5,054 nucleotides of DNA from JAWXCM01 sp034408745 (GTDB lineage: Bacteria; Acidobacteriota; Terriglobia; Bryobacterales; Bryobacteraceae), in contig JAWXCM010000043.1 of assembly GCA_034408745.1 (NCBI GenBank), positions 1-5,054 of the forward strand, read 5' to 3'. Below, piece by piece: positions 1-5,054 of this stretch; positions within the stretch are counted from its first letter, which is position 1; each line of letters starts with the position of its first letter. The notes beneath the pieces are model-generated. The model saw nothing but the letters and a program-made list of their open reading frames with translations, made no database searches and had not been told where the DNA came from. Made by a program: the position numbers and the translations under genes.

Positions 1-1341
1 CCCGCCACCAGCCGACTTCTCGCGATCGATGTGACCCGCGGCTTAGCACTGCTGGGCATCTTCTCTGTCAACATCCAACTCTTCGCCGAGCCCTTCGGCA
101 CCTACATGCAGCCGGGCCCGGAATCGAGCGACCCGCTCACGGTGCTGTGCTACTACTTCGTGAAAATCTTCTGCGAAGGGAAGTTCTACCCGCTGTTCTC
201 CATGCTCTTTGGCATGGGACTGGCGCTGCAGATGCACAGCGTGATCGGCCGCGGCGGGAACTTCTACGCCGTCTATGTCCGCCGGCTCGCGTGGTTGTTT
301 TTCATGGGGCTGACGCACGCGCTGCTGCTGTGGTACGGGGACATCCTGTTTGTCTACAGCATCGCCGGGGTTGTGCTGATGCTCTGCGTCCGGATCGACC
401 CGCGCACCCTGCTATCGCTTGGGGTCGGGCTGGCGCTCTTTGGCGCGGTGCTTCAGTCGGGTTTCGGCGCACTCGGCGCCGCCGGGCAGCAGGTGGGCAA
501 CCCTCCCGCCTCTAGCCCCGCCGCCATCGCAGACACAAGTGCGACCGGGGAAACGAATGGCGCGGCTGCAACGAGCGGCGAGCCGTCGCCTGACATGGAT
601 GCTGCCCCAGCGACACCATTCGCGCGATGGGTGCAAGCATTTCGAGACGGGAAGATCGGCCCGCCGAACTCGCCGATCTGGATGGAGACGGAGACTGAGG
701 CGTATCGGCACGGCCCGTGGAGTCAGACGTTCTACTTCCGCGCGCTGTCGTGGGTCATGTTCCTCCTGGTCTGTCTGCTGGGAATCGGCTGGCATGTGCT
801 TGGCATGTTCTTCATCGGCGCGGCGTTGCTGCGGATGGGGCTGTTCACGACGGCGGGCGAGAAGTGGCTGCCGCGGCTGTTTTTCCTGGGCCTTGTTGTC
901 GGCCTCCCTGGGGCCGCGGTGTCGCCGTTCCTCATCGGGTGGGCCGGGATGCACGCGTGGTCGGCCGCGCTCACGGTCTTCCTGCTCATGGTGTGCGGGC
1001 CGCTGGTGAGCCTCATGTACCTCACCGGGATCGCGTTGCTCGTCCGTCGCGGCATCGCACGAAGCGTCACCAACGTCCTGGCGAACGTGGGGCGCATGGC
1101 GCTGACGAACTATCTCATGCAGACCGTCATCGCCACCTTCGTGTTCTATCATTGGGGCTTGGGACAGTTTGCATCGTGGTCGCGCCCCGAGCGCTGCGCC
1201 CTGGTGCTCGGCGTCTACGCGGTGCAGTGCGTCATCAGCGTGCTCTGGATGCGGCACTTCCGCTTCGGCCCGATGGAATGGCTGTGGCGAACGGTCACCT
1301 ATTGGCGGGCGCAGCCGATGCAAGCGACGCAGCGATTATGA
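1..1341 (+). CDS. DUF418 / YeiB-family integral membrane protein, 5' end outside the window
   Basis: The reading frame is open from the first base, and the family's N-terminal signature (D-V-T-R-G-L-A-L-L-G-I-F-S-V-N-I) begins at about base 28. The true start is therefore upstream, and the GTG at 31 is internal. Other DUF418 hallmarks follow in order: K-F-Y-P-L-F-S-M-L-F-G-M-G (about 181-219), W-Y-G-D-I-L-F (about 331-351), G-R-M-A-L-T-N-Y-L-M-Q (1090-1122) and the C-terminal F-R-F-G-P-M-E-W-L-W-R (1258-1290). About ten hydrophobic segments make it an inner-membrane protein. Members of this family are annotated as putative transporters or membrane proteins; the biochemical role is generally unknown and I do not assign one. 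An Ala/Ser/Thr/Pro-rich hydrophilic stretch (about 481-621) sits between the N- and C-terminal membrane halves. The gene ends with TGA at 1339-1341, and the next gene appears to have its own promoter, so it is probably not functionally tied to what follows. Confidence 0.93.
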   Translation, partial: PATSRLLAIDVTRGLALLGIFSVNIQLFAEPFGTYMQPGPESSDPLTVLCYYFVKIFCEGKFYPLFSMLFGMGLALQMHSVIGRGGNFYAVYVRRLAWLFFMGLTHALLLWYGDILFVYSIAGVVLMLCVRIDPRTLLSLGVGLALFGAVLQSGFGALGAAGQQVGNPPASSPAAIADTSATGETNGAAATSGEPSPDMDAAPATPFARWVQAFRDGKIGPPNSPIWMETETEAYRHGPWSQTFYFRALSWVMFLLVCLLGIGWHVLGMFFIGAALLRMGLFTTAGEKWLPRLFFLGLVVGLPGAAVSPFLIGWAGMHAWSAALTVFLLMVCGPLVSLMYLTGIALLVRRGIARSVTNVLANVGRMALTNYLMQTVIATFVFYHWGLGQFASWSRPERCALVLGVYAVQCVISVLWMRHFRFGPMEWLWRTVTYWRAQPMQATQRL

Positions 1342-1354
1342 GTCGCAAATTGTC

Positions 1355-1383
1355 TTGACAACCAATTACCGAACCGCTAGCAT
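1355..1383 (+). promoter_or_regulatory. Putative sigma70-type promoter for the dockerin/repeat gene
   Basis: A perfect -35 hexamer TTGACA (1355-1360) is followed after exactly 17 bases by TAGCAT (1378-1383), which matches 4 of 6 bases of TATAAT. It lies in the only spacer between the DUF418 gene and the next gene. Transcription would begin near 1390. That places the ATG at 1382 inside the -10 box and so argues for translation starting at 1403. The call rests on a consensus match alone. Confidence 0.5.
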
Positions 1384-1390
1384 GGCCATT

Positions 1391-1394
1391 AGGA
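1391..1394 (+). promoter_or_regulatory. Shine-Dalgarno AGGA that decides the start at 1403
   Basis: AGGA lies 8 bases before the ATG at 1403. The alternative in-frame ATG at 1382 has no purine-rich site upstream and overlaps the predicted -10 box. The resulting leader would be very short, about 13 bases. Confidence 0.45.
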
Positions 1395-1402
1395 AATTCC
1401 CC

Positions 1403-2725
1403 ATGCGGATTGATTGCGCCTGTCTGATTGCCTCTGGACTCACGGCTCTATGCGCGGCTTCCGCTGCCGGACCGCCAGATCGAATGGAAATTACCGACTA
1501 CCTGTCGCCCTCGGCCATGCAGTTGCAGGACATGAACAATGACTGCGCCATCAGCGACGTAGATGTCGCCATGATGCTGGACGATCAACTCGTTGCGTTG
1601 TACGGCGCGCAGTTTGAAATGCTCGGGGATGTGGATGCGGACGGCGTCGTGACCGGCGAGGACATTATCGCCGCCGTCGGAAAACTCATCAAGGCGGCAT
1701 ACGGCAAGACCACACCGAACGCCCAGCCGGTCGGCACGCCGGATGTTCTGGCAACTCTTGATGCGGTGCTGGCGCAGTCCCCAGAGGGTGATATCAACCT
1801 AGACGGCTCGAAGGACATCGTTGACGTGTCTGCGACCGCTACGCAGGTCGGAAACGATTTCATTCCGTCCGAGGTTGACCAGATCGCACGTAAGGCATTC
1901 GCATACATCGGGGCGATCAGGGAGTTTGGCCGCGCCCGTTTCATGGCGACGGCATGCGCTCCCCTGAACCATCTTCGGGGCGTGTCGGGAACTTGGCCAA
2001 ACCCGCATCCAAATTGGTGGCAGCCGAACCACCTCACTGGCGTTTCCAGCAGTTACAACCCACCCGCTGACCATGCGACGCCCGACCACAGTACCTTCTT
2101 CACCGAGCGTGAGCCTTGGCCTGCGCATGAAGAGCACGTCAGCCGGAGTTGGCCAGCCAACCACCTGTGGGAGTCATCGAGGACGTGGACGCCGCCCGCT
2201 CCTCATGATGTGGTCTGGTCGGCATTGGGTCATAATCGTCCGCATGGGGTCGGCCTCAGTTCCCATTGGCCTTCCGGACACACAGCGTCCGCTTCGACCA
2301 CATGGCCTGCCGACCACGACCTGAATACCTCGCGGGGTTGGTGGCCTCATCACCTCGCGGCTGATTCAGGCCAACGAGTTGCGCCGCCGATGCACGTCCA
2401 ATCGATCAGCCAGAATTGGTCCCACCAAGCGGCTGCGTCGCAGATGGTTTGGCCGCCCAACCACTATGCTTCTGTCTCGGGCGGGTGGGGGCTATCACAT
2501 GCACCGGGGGTCAGCGGAAGTTGGCCGCCTGCACACCTCAACTATGCCTCGAATGGATGGCCGGGTCCCCAACCAACATGGCCTCCGACGCACACCGCAG
2601 CCGTCTCTGCGAGCTGGGGCGATCCTGCGCCTGGTGGATGGCCGATCTTCCCGCCGGATCACACATGGTGGACCACCTTCCAAGATATTCCGGGGATTGT
2701 GCCTCAGTTCCCGTGGCCTCCGTAA
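1403..2725 (+). CDS. Exported protein with three dockerin-like Ca2+ loops and a long W-P-x-x-H repeat array
   Basis: 440 residues from the ATG at 1403. An in-frame ATG at 1382 would add seven residues. Residues 1-22 look like a Sec signal peptide: short n-region, hydrophobic Ala/Leu/Cys core, likely cut near A-S-A-A-G. Three calcium-loop motifs of the dockerin/EF-hand pattern D-x-[ND]-x-D-x3-[ST/D]-x2-D follow, at 43-54, 76-87 and 130-141, with the position 1, 3, 5 and 12 ligands intact. A helical connector (about 155-180) leads to residues 198-423, which are built from a degenerate 12-residue repeat, W-P-x-x-H-x4-S-x-x, rich in Trp, Pro and His. I recognise no enzymatic domain. In known families, dockerins bind cohesins or stabilise multi-domain secreted proteins; here a structural or scaffold role at the cell surface is inference. 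The following lipoprotein gene carries the same repeat and lies 66 bases downstream, suggesting one operon. The stop is TAA at 2723-2725. Confidence 0.85.
   Translation: MRIDCACLIASGLTALCAASAAGPPDRMEITDYLSPSAMQLQDMNNDCAISDVDVAMMLDDQLVALYGAQFEMLGDVDADGVVTGEDIIAAVGKLIKAAYGKTTPNAQPVGTPDVLATLDAVLAQSPEGDINLDGSKDIVDVSATATQVGNDFIPSEVDQIARKAFAYIGAIREFGRARFMATACAPLNHLRGVSGTWPNPHPNWWQPNHLTGVSSSYNPPADHATPDHSTFFTEREPWPAHEEHVSRSWPANHLWESSRTWTPPAPHDVVWSALGHNRPHGVGLSSHWPSGHTASASTTWPADHDLNTSRGWWPHHLAADSGQRVAPPMHVQSISQNWSHQAAASQMVWPPNHYASVSGGWGLSHAPGVSGSWPPAHLNYASNGWPGPQPTWPPTHTAAVSASWGDPAPGGWPIFPPDHTWWTTFQDIPGIVPQFPWPP
1994..2671 (+). repeat. Degenerate protein repeat array, 12-residue unit W-P-x-x-H-x4-S-x-x
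   Basis: This is residues 198-423 of the gene above. The clearest full units start at W250, W289, W301, W313, W350, W362, W374 and W393; each has Trp at position 1, His at 5 and Ser at 10, with Pro usually at 2. Two runs are strictly in phase: 289-324 and 350-385, three units each. Between them the spacing varies (11 to 14 residues, or partial units such as those at 262-288 and 325-349). The repeat is conserved at the protein level but the codons differ between units, so it is old or under selection rather than a fresh DNA duplication. Confidence 0.85.
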
Positions 2726-2755
2726 ATCGAGCATTCGACGCCCGATCAGCTCGAT
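2726..2755 (+). other. Intergenic stem-loop between the two repeat-protein genes
   Basis: ATCGAGC (2726-2732) is an exact reverse complement of GCTCGAT (2749-2755), with a 16-base loop in which TCG and CGA could pair further. It starts directly after the stop codon. It is followed by CAAAA, not a T run, so it is not a standard rho-independent terminator. It could protect or attenuate the transcript between the two genes, or be chance. Confidence 0.3.
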
Positions 2756-2791
2756 CAAAATATGCCGACTGCCTCATTGATCGACAGGGCA

Positions 2792-4033
2792 ATGTACAGA
2801 ACTGCCATTCTGCTATCGGCTTTGGCTGTGTTCGTTGTCGGTTGCGGCGCGCAGCCCGTGCAACAGTCCCGGGCGTCACAGGTCGTACTCAACGAGACCG
2901 TCATCAGGGCGTGGCGGGCCGAGGGGCACTCGTTTGAAAAACCGACAAATGAGCTGTTGGCTCCGGCATTCTCCGATCCTCGGTCCGTGCTTCGTTTCGT
3001 GCTCGAGAGGGCGCCGCTGCGAGGGGTCGTCTATCCAAGTGAGCGTTATTATTATTATCGCTTCCCATTGGGCAACCGATTGGTGAGCGGCAACATCCGC
3101 TTCGTCGATGCCGAGCGGGGAGCCATCTCCGTCGGCTACTTTGACGCGTGCAATGAACGCGACATGGTCACGACAGAGTTCAGCACCGGCACCGACGGAG
3201 TCGTGATATCGTTCGATCCCCTGGACAATGAAGTCGCAGTTTCACTTGACGGACTGACCCGCACGTTTGTTCTGGACCAGGAGGCCTTCGAGCCCCCGTC
3301 CTTTCCGCTGCTTCCAGGTGAACAGTTGATTTCGGGCATCCGTGATGAGTCTGGATATTTCCTCTATCTCATCTACTGGCAGCCGGGCAGGTCGTTCTAC
3401 TATGTGCTCAATCCAGCCAAGCCGCTTCCTGAAACGTGGAGTCGGGGCGGTAGCAAGAAGGTCGAAACCTGGTTCGGCGACCGATCGCGTTTCTGCTTTG
3501 TCCGTGAGACGCGATCCGGACGCTATATTCTGGTCGGCGTTCACCGTCGTGAGATCATGCTCAATAGTTGGTACGACGGTGCGTTTGATCAGGTGCCCCC
3601 GCGCCTGCCAATCGGTGCCATCCTGCGAGAGGCCTATCCGTATGTGCGGGACGCGGGAGATATTGACGACCACGGTAACTTCCTGAGAATGGCCGGTCAA
3701 CGTGTGGCGATCAGCCCCTACCGCGATTACGAGTCCGGCCCGACACTGGAAACAGAACTCGAGAGTTTGATCAAGGATGACCCGACGCCCTCGGCATGGA
3801 CCGCGGCGACCTACGAGTACAAGCGAGACTGGAAAGCGCCGTCCGGTGCCGCCGGTACGGGAGGGCATGAAACCACTCTTTCAGTCCAGTGGCCAGCCAA
3901 CCACTGGGGGATGAGCAGCCGCGCCTGGGGCACCGAGCACGTTGCCGCGTTAAGCGCAAGGTGGCCACAGAACCATGTGCTCGCGACAAGCCGCGCCGCA
4001 AGCGGCACGTTGCCGCCACCGAAGGCTCCCTGA
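2792..4033 (+). CDS. Predicted lipoprotein with three C-terminal W-P-x-x-H repeats
   Basis: 413 residues from the ATG at 2792. The ATG at 2762 would add ten residues (M-P-T-A-S-L-I-D-R-A), but the later start gives a normal-length lipoprotein signal: M-Y-R-T, a hydrophobic core, and lipobox V-V-G-C with the lipidated Cys at 18. Neither start has a convincing SD. The middle (about 30-340) is rich in aromatic and charged residues with strand-like alternation; I do not recognise a family, and no catalytic motif stands out. A low-complexity linker (S-G-A-A-G-T-G-G, about 351-358) leads to three exact-length 12-residue units at 367-402, then the tail A-S-G-T-L-P-P-P-K-A-P. The units match those in the preceding exported protein, including W-P-A-N-H in both. 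The protein is expected to sit on the inner or outer membrane. Partnership with the upstream gene product is inferred from the shared repeat and the 66-base spacing. The stop is TGA at 4031-4033. Confidence 0.85.
   Translation: MYRTAILLSALAVFVVGCGAQPVQQSRASQVVLNETVIRAWRAEGHSFEKPTNELLAPAFSDPRSVLRFVLERAPLRGVVYPSERYYYYRFPLGNRLVSGNIRFVDAERGAISVGYFDACNERDMVTTEFSTGTDGVVISFDPLDNEVAVSLDGLTRTFVLDQEAFEPPSFPLLPGEQLISGIRDESGYFLYLIYWQPGRSFYYVLNPAKPLPETWSRGGSKKVETWFGDRSRFCFVRETRSGRYILVGVHRREIMLNSWYDGAFDQVPPRLPIGAILREAYPYVRDAGDIDDHGNFLRMAGQRVAISPYRDYESGPTLETELESLIKDDPTPSAWTAATYEYKRDWKAPSGAAGTGGHETTLSVQWPANHWGMSSRAWGTEHVAALSARWPQNHVLATSRAASGTLPPPKAP
3890..3997 (+). repeat. Three tandem 36-base units encoding the W-P-x-x-H-x4-S-x-x repeat
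   Basis: The units are 3890-3925, 3926-3961 and 3962-3997, encoding W-P-A-N-H-W-G-M-S-S-R-A, W-G-T-E-H-V-A-A-L-S-A-R and W-P-Q-N-H-V-L-A-T-S-R-A. Trp 1, His 5 and Ser 10 are invariant and there are no spacers. The DNA of the units differs widely. The 15-base string TGGCCAGCCAACCAC at 3890-3904 also occurs at 2150-2164 in the upstream gene's repeat array. Confidence 0.92.
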
Positions 4034-4150
4034 GAACGCGGGTCCAAGAGCGGAGCTTCCAAAAGACTCAACCCCCTTGACGGGCGGACGCTCAGATCAT
4101 GTCCGGGCTTTCACACGCCGTTTAGCCTGACTTCACATTCCGGGACAAAT

Positions 4151-4181
4151 CTTCTTCCAGGCACACCAAAACTGGAAGGAG
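4151..4181 (+). promoter_or_regulatory. Hairpin that sequesters the Shine-Dalgarno of the following gene
   Basis: CTTCTTCCAG (4151-4160) pairs with CTGGAAGGAG (4172-4181) over ten consecutive positions, nine Watson-Crick and one G-U, around an 11-base loop (4161-4171). The 3' arm contains the strong SD GGAAGGAG (4174-4181), placed 6 bases before the GTG at 4188. When folded, the whole SD is paired, so translation could be controlled by temperature, a ligand, an RNA or a protein that opens the stem. A chance pairing cannot be excluded. Confidence 0.5.
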
Positions 4182-4187
4182 CGATTC

Positions 4188-4958
4188 GTGAAGACCAATT
4201 TTCTGATGACCATGGGCGGCTGCGTTGCCGCGATGTCGGGCGTCTTCGTCGCGGGCATGGAGGCCCAGCAGGGCCAGCCGGGTTCGGCACCGGGTGGCAC
4301 GCCCTCGCAGCAACCCCAGCCCTCGAACCCCACGCCGCGGCCATCGAACCCCAGCCAACCGGGCCAGAATCAGCCCAATCCAAACCAGCCCAATCCCAAT
4401 CAGCCCGGCCAGGTCCAGCCCGGCCAAGTCCAGCCCGGCCAAGTCCAGCCAGGACAGAACCAGCCGGGTGGCAACCCCGGTGATGTGACGCCTCTGGAGC
4501 GTGGGCGCGGCAACACGCCGCTGAGCCGCAACCCGGGCTCATCGTCAAGCGACAACCCGCGGTTCTTCTCGCTCTCGAACGAAGCGATGGAGCCGCAGTT
4601 CCGTGAGTCCGCGACGCGCCTGGCCAACCTTGAGCGGTCGATGGCCGAGCGCAACCAGCGGCTGGTGCAGCGCCTCGGCGCGCTCCGCCAACTCCCGGCG
4701 GATCGGCAGGGCGGTGCGACGCTCGACCTTCTGCAGGACATCCTGCAGGAGAACGCCCAACTCCAGCAGTATCTTTCGCAGCAGCGGACGCTGTTCACCG
4801 GCGACATCGGGAGCGGGAACGACCAGTCGTCGCCGGGGACCAATCAGCCCGGCGTGAACCAGCCCGGCAACAACCAGCCCGGCGCGGCACCCGGTGGCAC
4901 GCCCTCGCAGCAGCCCCAGCCCGCTTCCAGCCAGCCGCGGGCGAACCCGCCCCGCTGA
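4188..4958 (+). CDS. Exported Gln/Pro/Gly/Asn-rich protein with pentapeptide-repeat arms and a central helical segment
   Basis: 256 residues, starting at GTG 4188, chosen for the strong SD GGAAGGAG. Residues 1-26 resemble a signal peptide (M-K-T-N, then a hydrophobic core, cut near V-A-G or M-E-A). Residues 27-120 are low complexity: A-P-G-G-T-P-S-Q-Q-P-Q-P at 34-45, a Pro/Ser/Asn stretch, then seven tandem pentapeptides of the QPNPN/QPGQV type at 62-96. Residues about 131-201 are free of such repeats and look like amphipathic helices with coiled-coil character (for example L-L-Q-D-I-L-Q-E-N-A-Q-L-Q-Q-Y-L at 181-196). Residues 220-234 return to the same pentapeptide and the 34-45 motif recurs at 234-245. 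I recognise no family; a secreted or periplasmic structural or cell-wall-associated protein is inference. The codon and repeat bias is unlike the two preceding genes, and the 154-base spacer suggests separate transcription. Confidence 0.8.
   Translation: MKTNFLMTMGGCVAAMSGVFVAGMEAQQGQPGSAPGGTPSQQPQPSNPTPRPSNPSQPGQNQPNPNQPNPNQPGQVQPGQVQPGQVQPGQNQPGGNPGDVTPLERGRGNTPLSRNPGSSSSDNPRFFSLSNEAMEPQFRESATRLANLERSMAERNQRLVQRLGALRQLPADRQGGATLDLLQDILQENAQLQQYLSQQRTLFTGDIGSGNDQSSPGTNQPGVNQPGNNQPGAAPGGTPSQQPQPASSQPRANPPR
4285..4322 (+). repeat. Direct repeat copy 1 (38 bases)
   Basis: This copy matches 4885-4922, exactly 600 bases downstream, at 36 of 38 positions. It encodes A-P-G-G-T-P-S-Q-Q-P-Q-P in both places. 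The two differences (at 4292 and 4313) are both synonymous third-position changes. Confidence 0.9.
4371..4475 (+). repeat. Tandem 15-base repeat, seven units, coding pentapeptides
   Basis: There are seven consecutive 15-base units beginning CAGCC: two of type QPNPN (4371-4400), three of type QPGQV (4401-4445), then QPGQN and QPGGN. Units 4 and 5 (4416-4430, 4431-4445) are identical and unit 3 differs from them by one base. The array is therefore recent and prone to slippage. Confidence 0.92.
4845..4889 (+). repeat. Second pentapeptide array, three 15-base units
   Basis: Three units begin CAGCCCGGC, at 4845-4859, 4860-4874 and 4875-4889, encoding QPGVN, QPGNN and QPGAA. This is the same unit type as the array at 4371-4475, here on the C-terminal side of the helical segment. 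Confidence 0.88.
4885..4922 (+). repeat. Direct repeat copy 2 (38 bases)
   Basis: Partner of 4285-4322. Both copies adjoin pentapeptide repeats, so the C-terminal arm probably arose by duplication of part of the N-terminal arm, or the two are kept alike by gene conversion. Confidence 0.9.
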
Positions 4959-4987
4959 AGTTTCTTACCGCGATACTTTGTTCAAAC

Positions 4988-5025
4988 AGGGGCTGTGCGC
5001 ATACCGCATGGCCCTTGTTGCTTGT
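4988..5025 (+). terminator. Probable rho-independent terminator after the Gln/Pro-rich gene
   Basis: The stem pairs 4988-4999 with 5005-5015: AGGG with CCCT, one bulged G (4992), then C-G, two G-U pairs and TGCG with CGCA. The loop is five bases (5000-5004). A T-rich but interrupted tail (TTGTTGCTTG) follows. It lies 30 bases after the TGA. The bulge, wobbles and imperfect T run keep confidence moderate. Confidence 0.45.
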
Positions 5026-5054
5026 GGCCCGACGCCGATTCACTCCTCTCGGAC
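5026..5054. other. Window end, no feature seen
   Basis: The last 29 bases after the terminator candidate show no start codon with an SD and no recognisable motif. The region between genes at 4034-4150 likewise holds no convincing terminator or promoter. Confidence 0.5.

Noticed and set aside
412..1323. Long minus-strand open frame rich in Arg, His and Pro across the DUF418 gene
   Set aside because: The composition is typical of the antisense of a GC-rich membrane-protein gene. The + strand frame matches DUF418 signatures throughout.
1169..1402. N-terminal extension of the dockerin/repeat gene into the DUF418 gene
   Set aside because: The extension is Arg/Ser/Cys-rich out-of-frame sequence of the upstream gene and would bury the signal peptide. 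The promoter and AGGA support a start at 1403.
2416..2937. Open frame on the + strand spanning the junction of the two repeat-protein genes
   Set aside because: It is in a different frame from both genes, has no SD or recognisable domain, and overlaps well-supported coding sequence.
3890..3997. CRISPR-like or mobile repeat
   Set aside because: The 36-base period reflects a 12-residue protein repeat. The DNA units differ strongly and there are no spacers.
4077..4115. TTGACG (4077-4082) and TTCACA (4110-4115) as -35 boxes for the Gln/Pro-rich gene
   Set aside because: Neither has an acceptable -10 hexamer at 16-18 bases downstream, so no promoter is called for this gene.
4111..4548. Minus-strand open frame with A-G-L-G-R-A-G and W-A-G-L-D-W repeats, resembling a repeat protein
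   Set aside because: It is the antisense image of the Q-P-G/Q-P-N repeats of the + strand gene, which has a signal peptide and a strong SD. The minus frame has neither.

Overview
The window looks like chromosomal DNA from a GC-rich Gram-negative bacterium. My best guess is Planctomycetota or a similar environmental lineage. The grounds are a dockerin-type exported protein, a lipoprotein, a Gln/Pro/Gly-rich exported protein and sparse Shine-Dalgarno (SD) signals. This is inference from style only; there is no marker gene. All four genes are on the + strand. I see no tRNA, rRNA, CRISPR array, transposase or insertion sequence.

Layout. (1) 1-1341: the 3' part of a DUF418/YeiB-family polytopic membrane protein whose N-terminus lies before the window. 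(2) 1342-1402: a short spacer with a good sigma70-like promoter (TTGACA, 17 bases, TAGCAT) and an AGGA that together favour the ATG at 1403. (3) 1403-2725: an exported protein with three dockerin-like calcium loops followed by about 225 residues of a degenerate 12-residue repeat, W-P-x-x-H-x4-S-x-x. (4) 2792-4033: a predicted lipoprotein with an unrecognised body that ends in three clean copies of the same 12-residue repeat. (5) 4034-4187: a spacer whose main feature is a hairpin that would bury the SD of the next gene. (6) 4188-4958: an exported protein with two arms of pentapeptide QPGxx repeats around a central helical segment. A likely terminator follows at 4988-5025.

The most interesting point is that two adjacent, otherwise unlike exported proteins (genes 3 and 4 in the list above) carry the same unusual Trp/Pro/His/Ser repeat at their C-termini. 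They are 66 bases apart and probably co-transcribed. I do not recognise this repeat as a named family. A simple reading is that they form a two-component cell-surface system in which the repeat is a shared binding, assembly or anchoring module. The sequence does not tell which.
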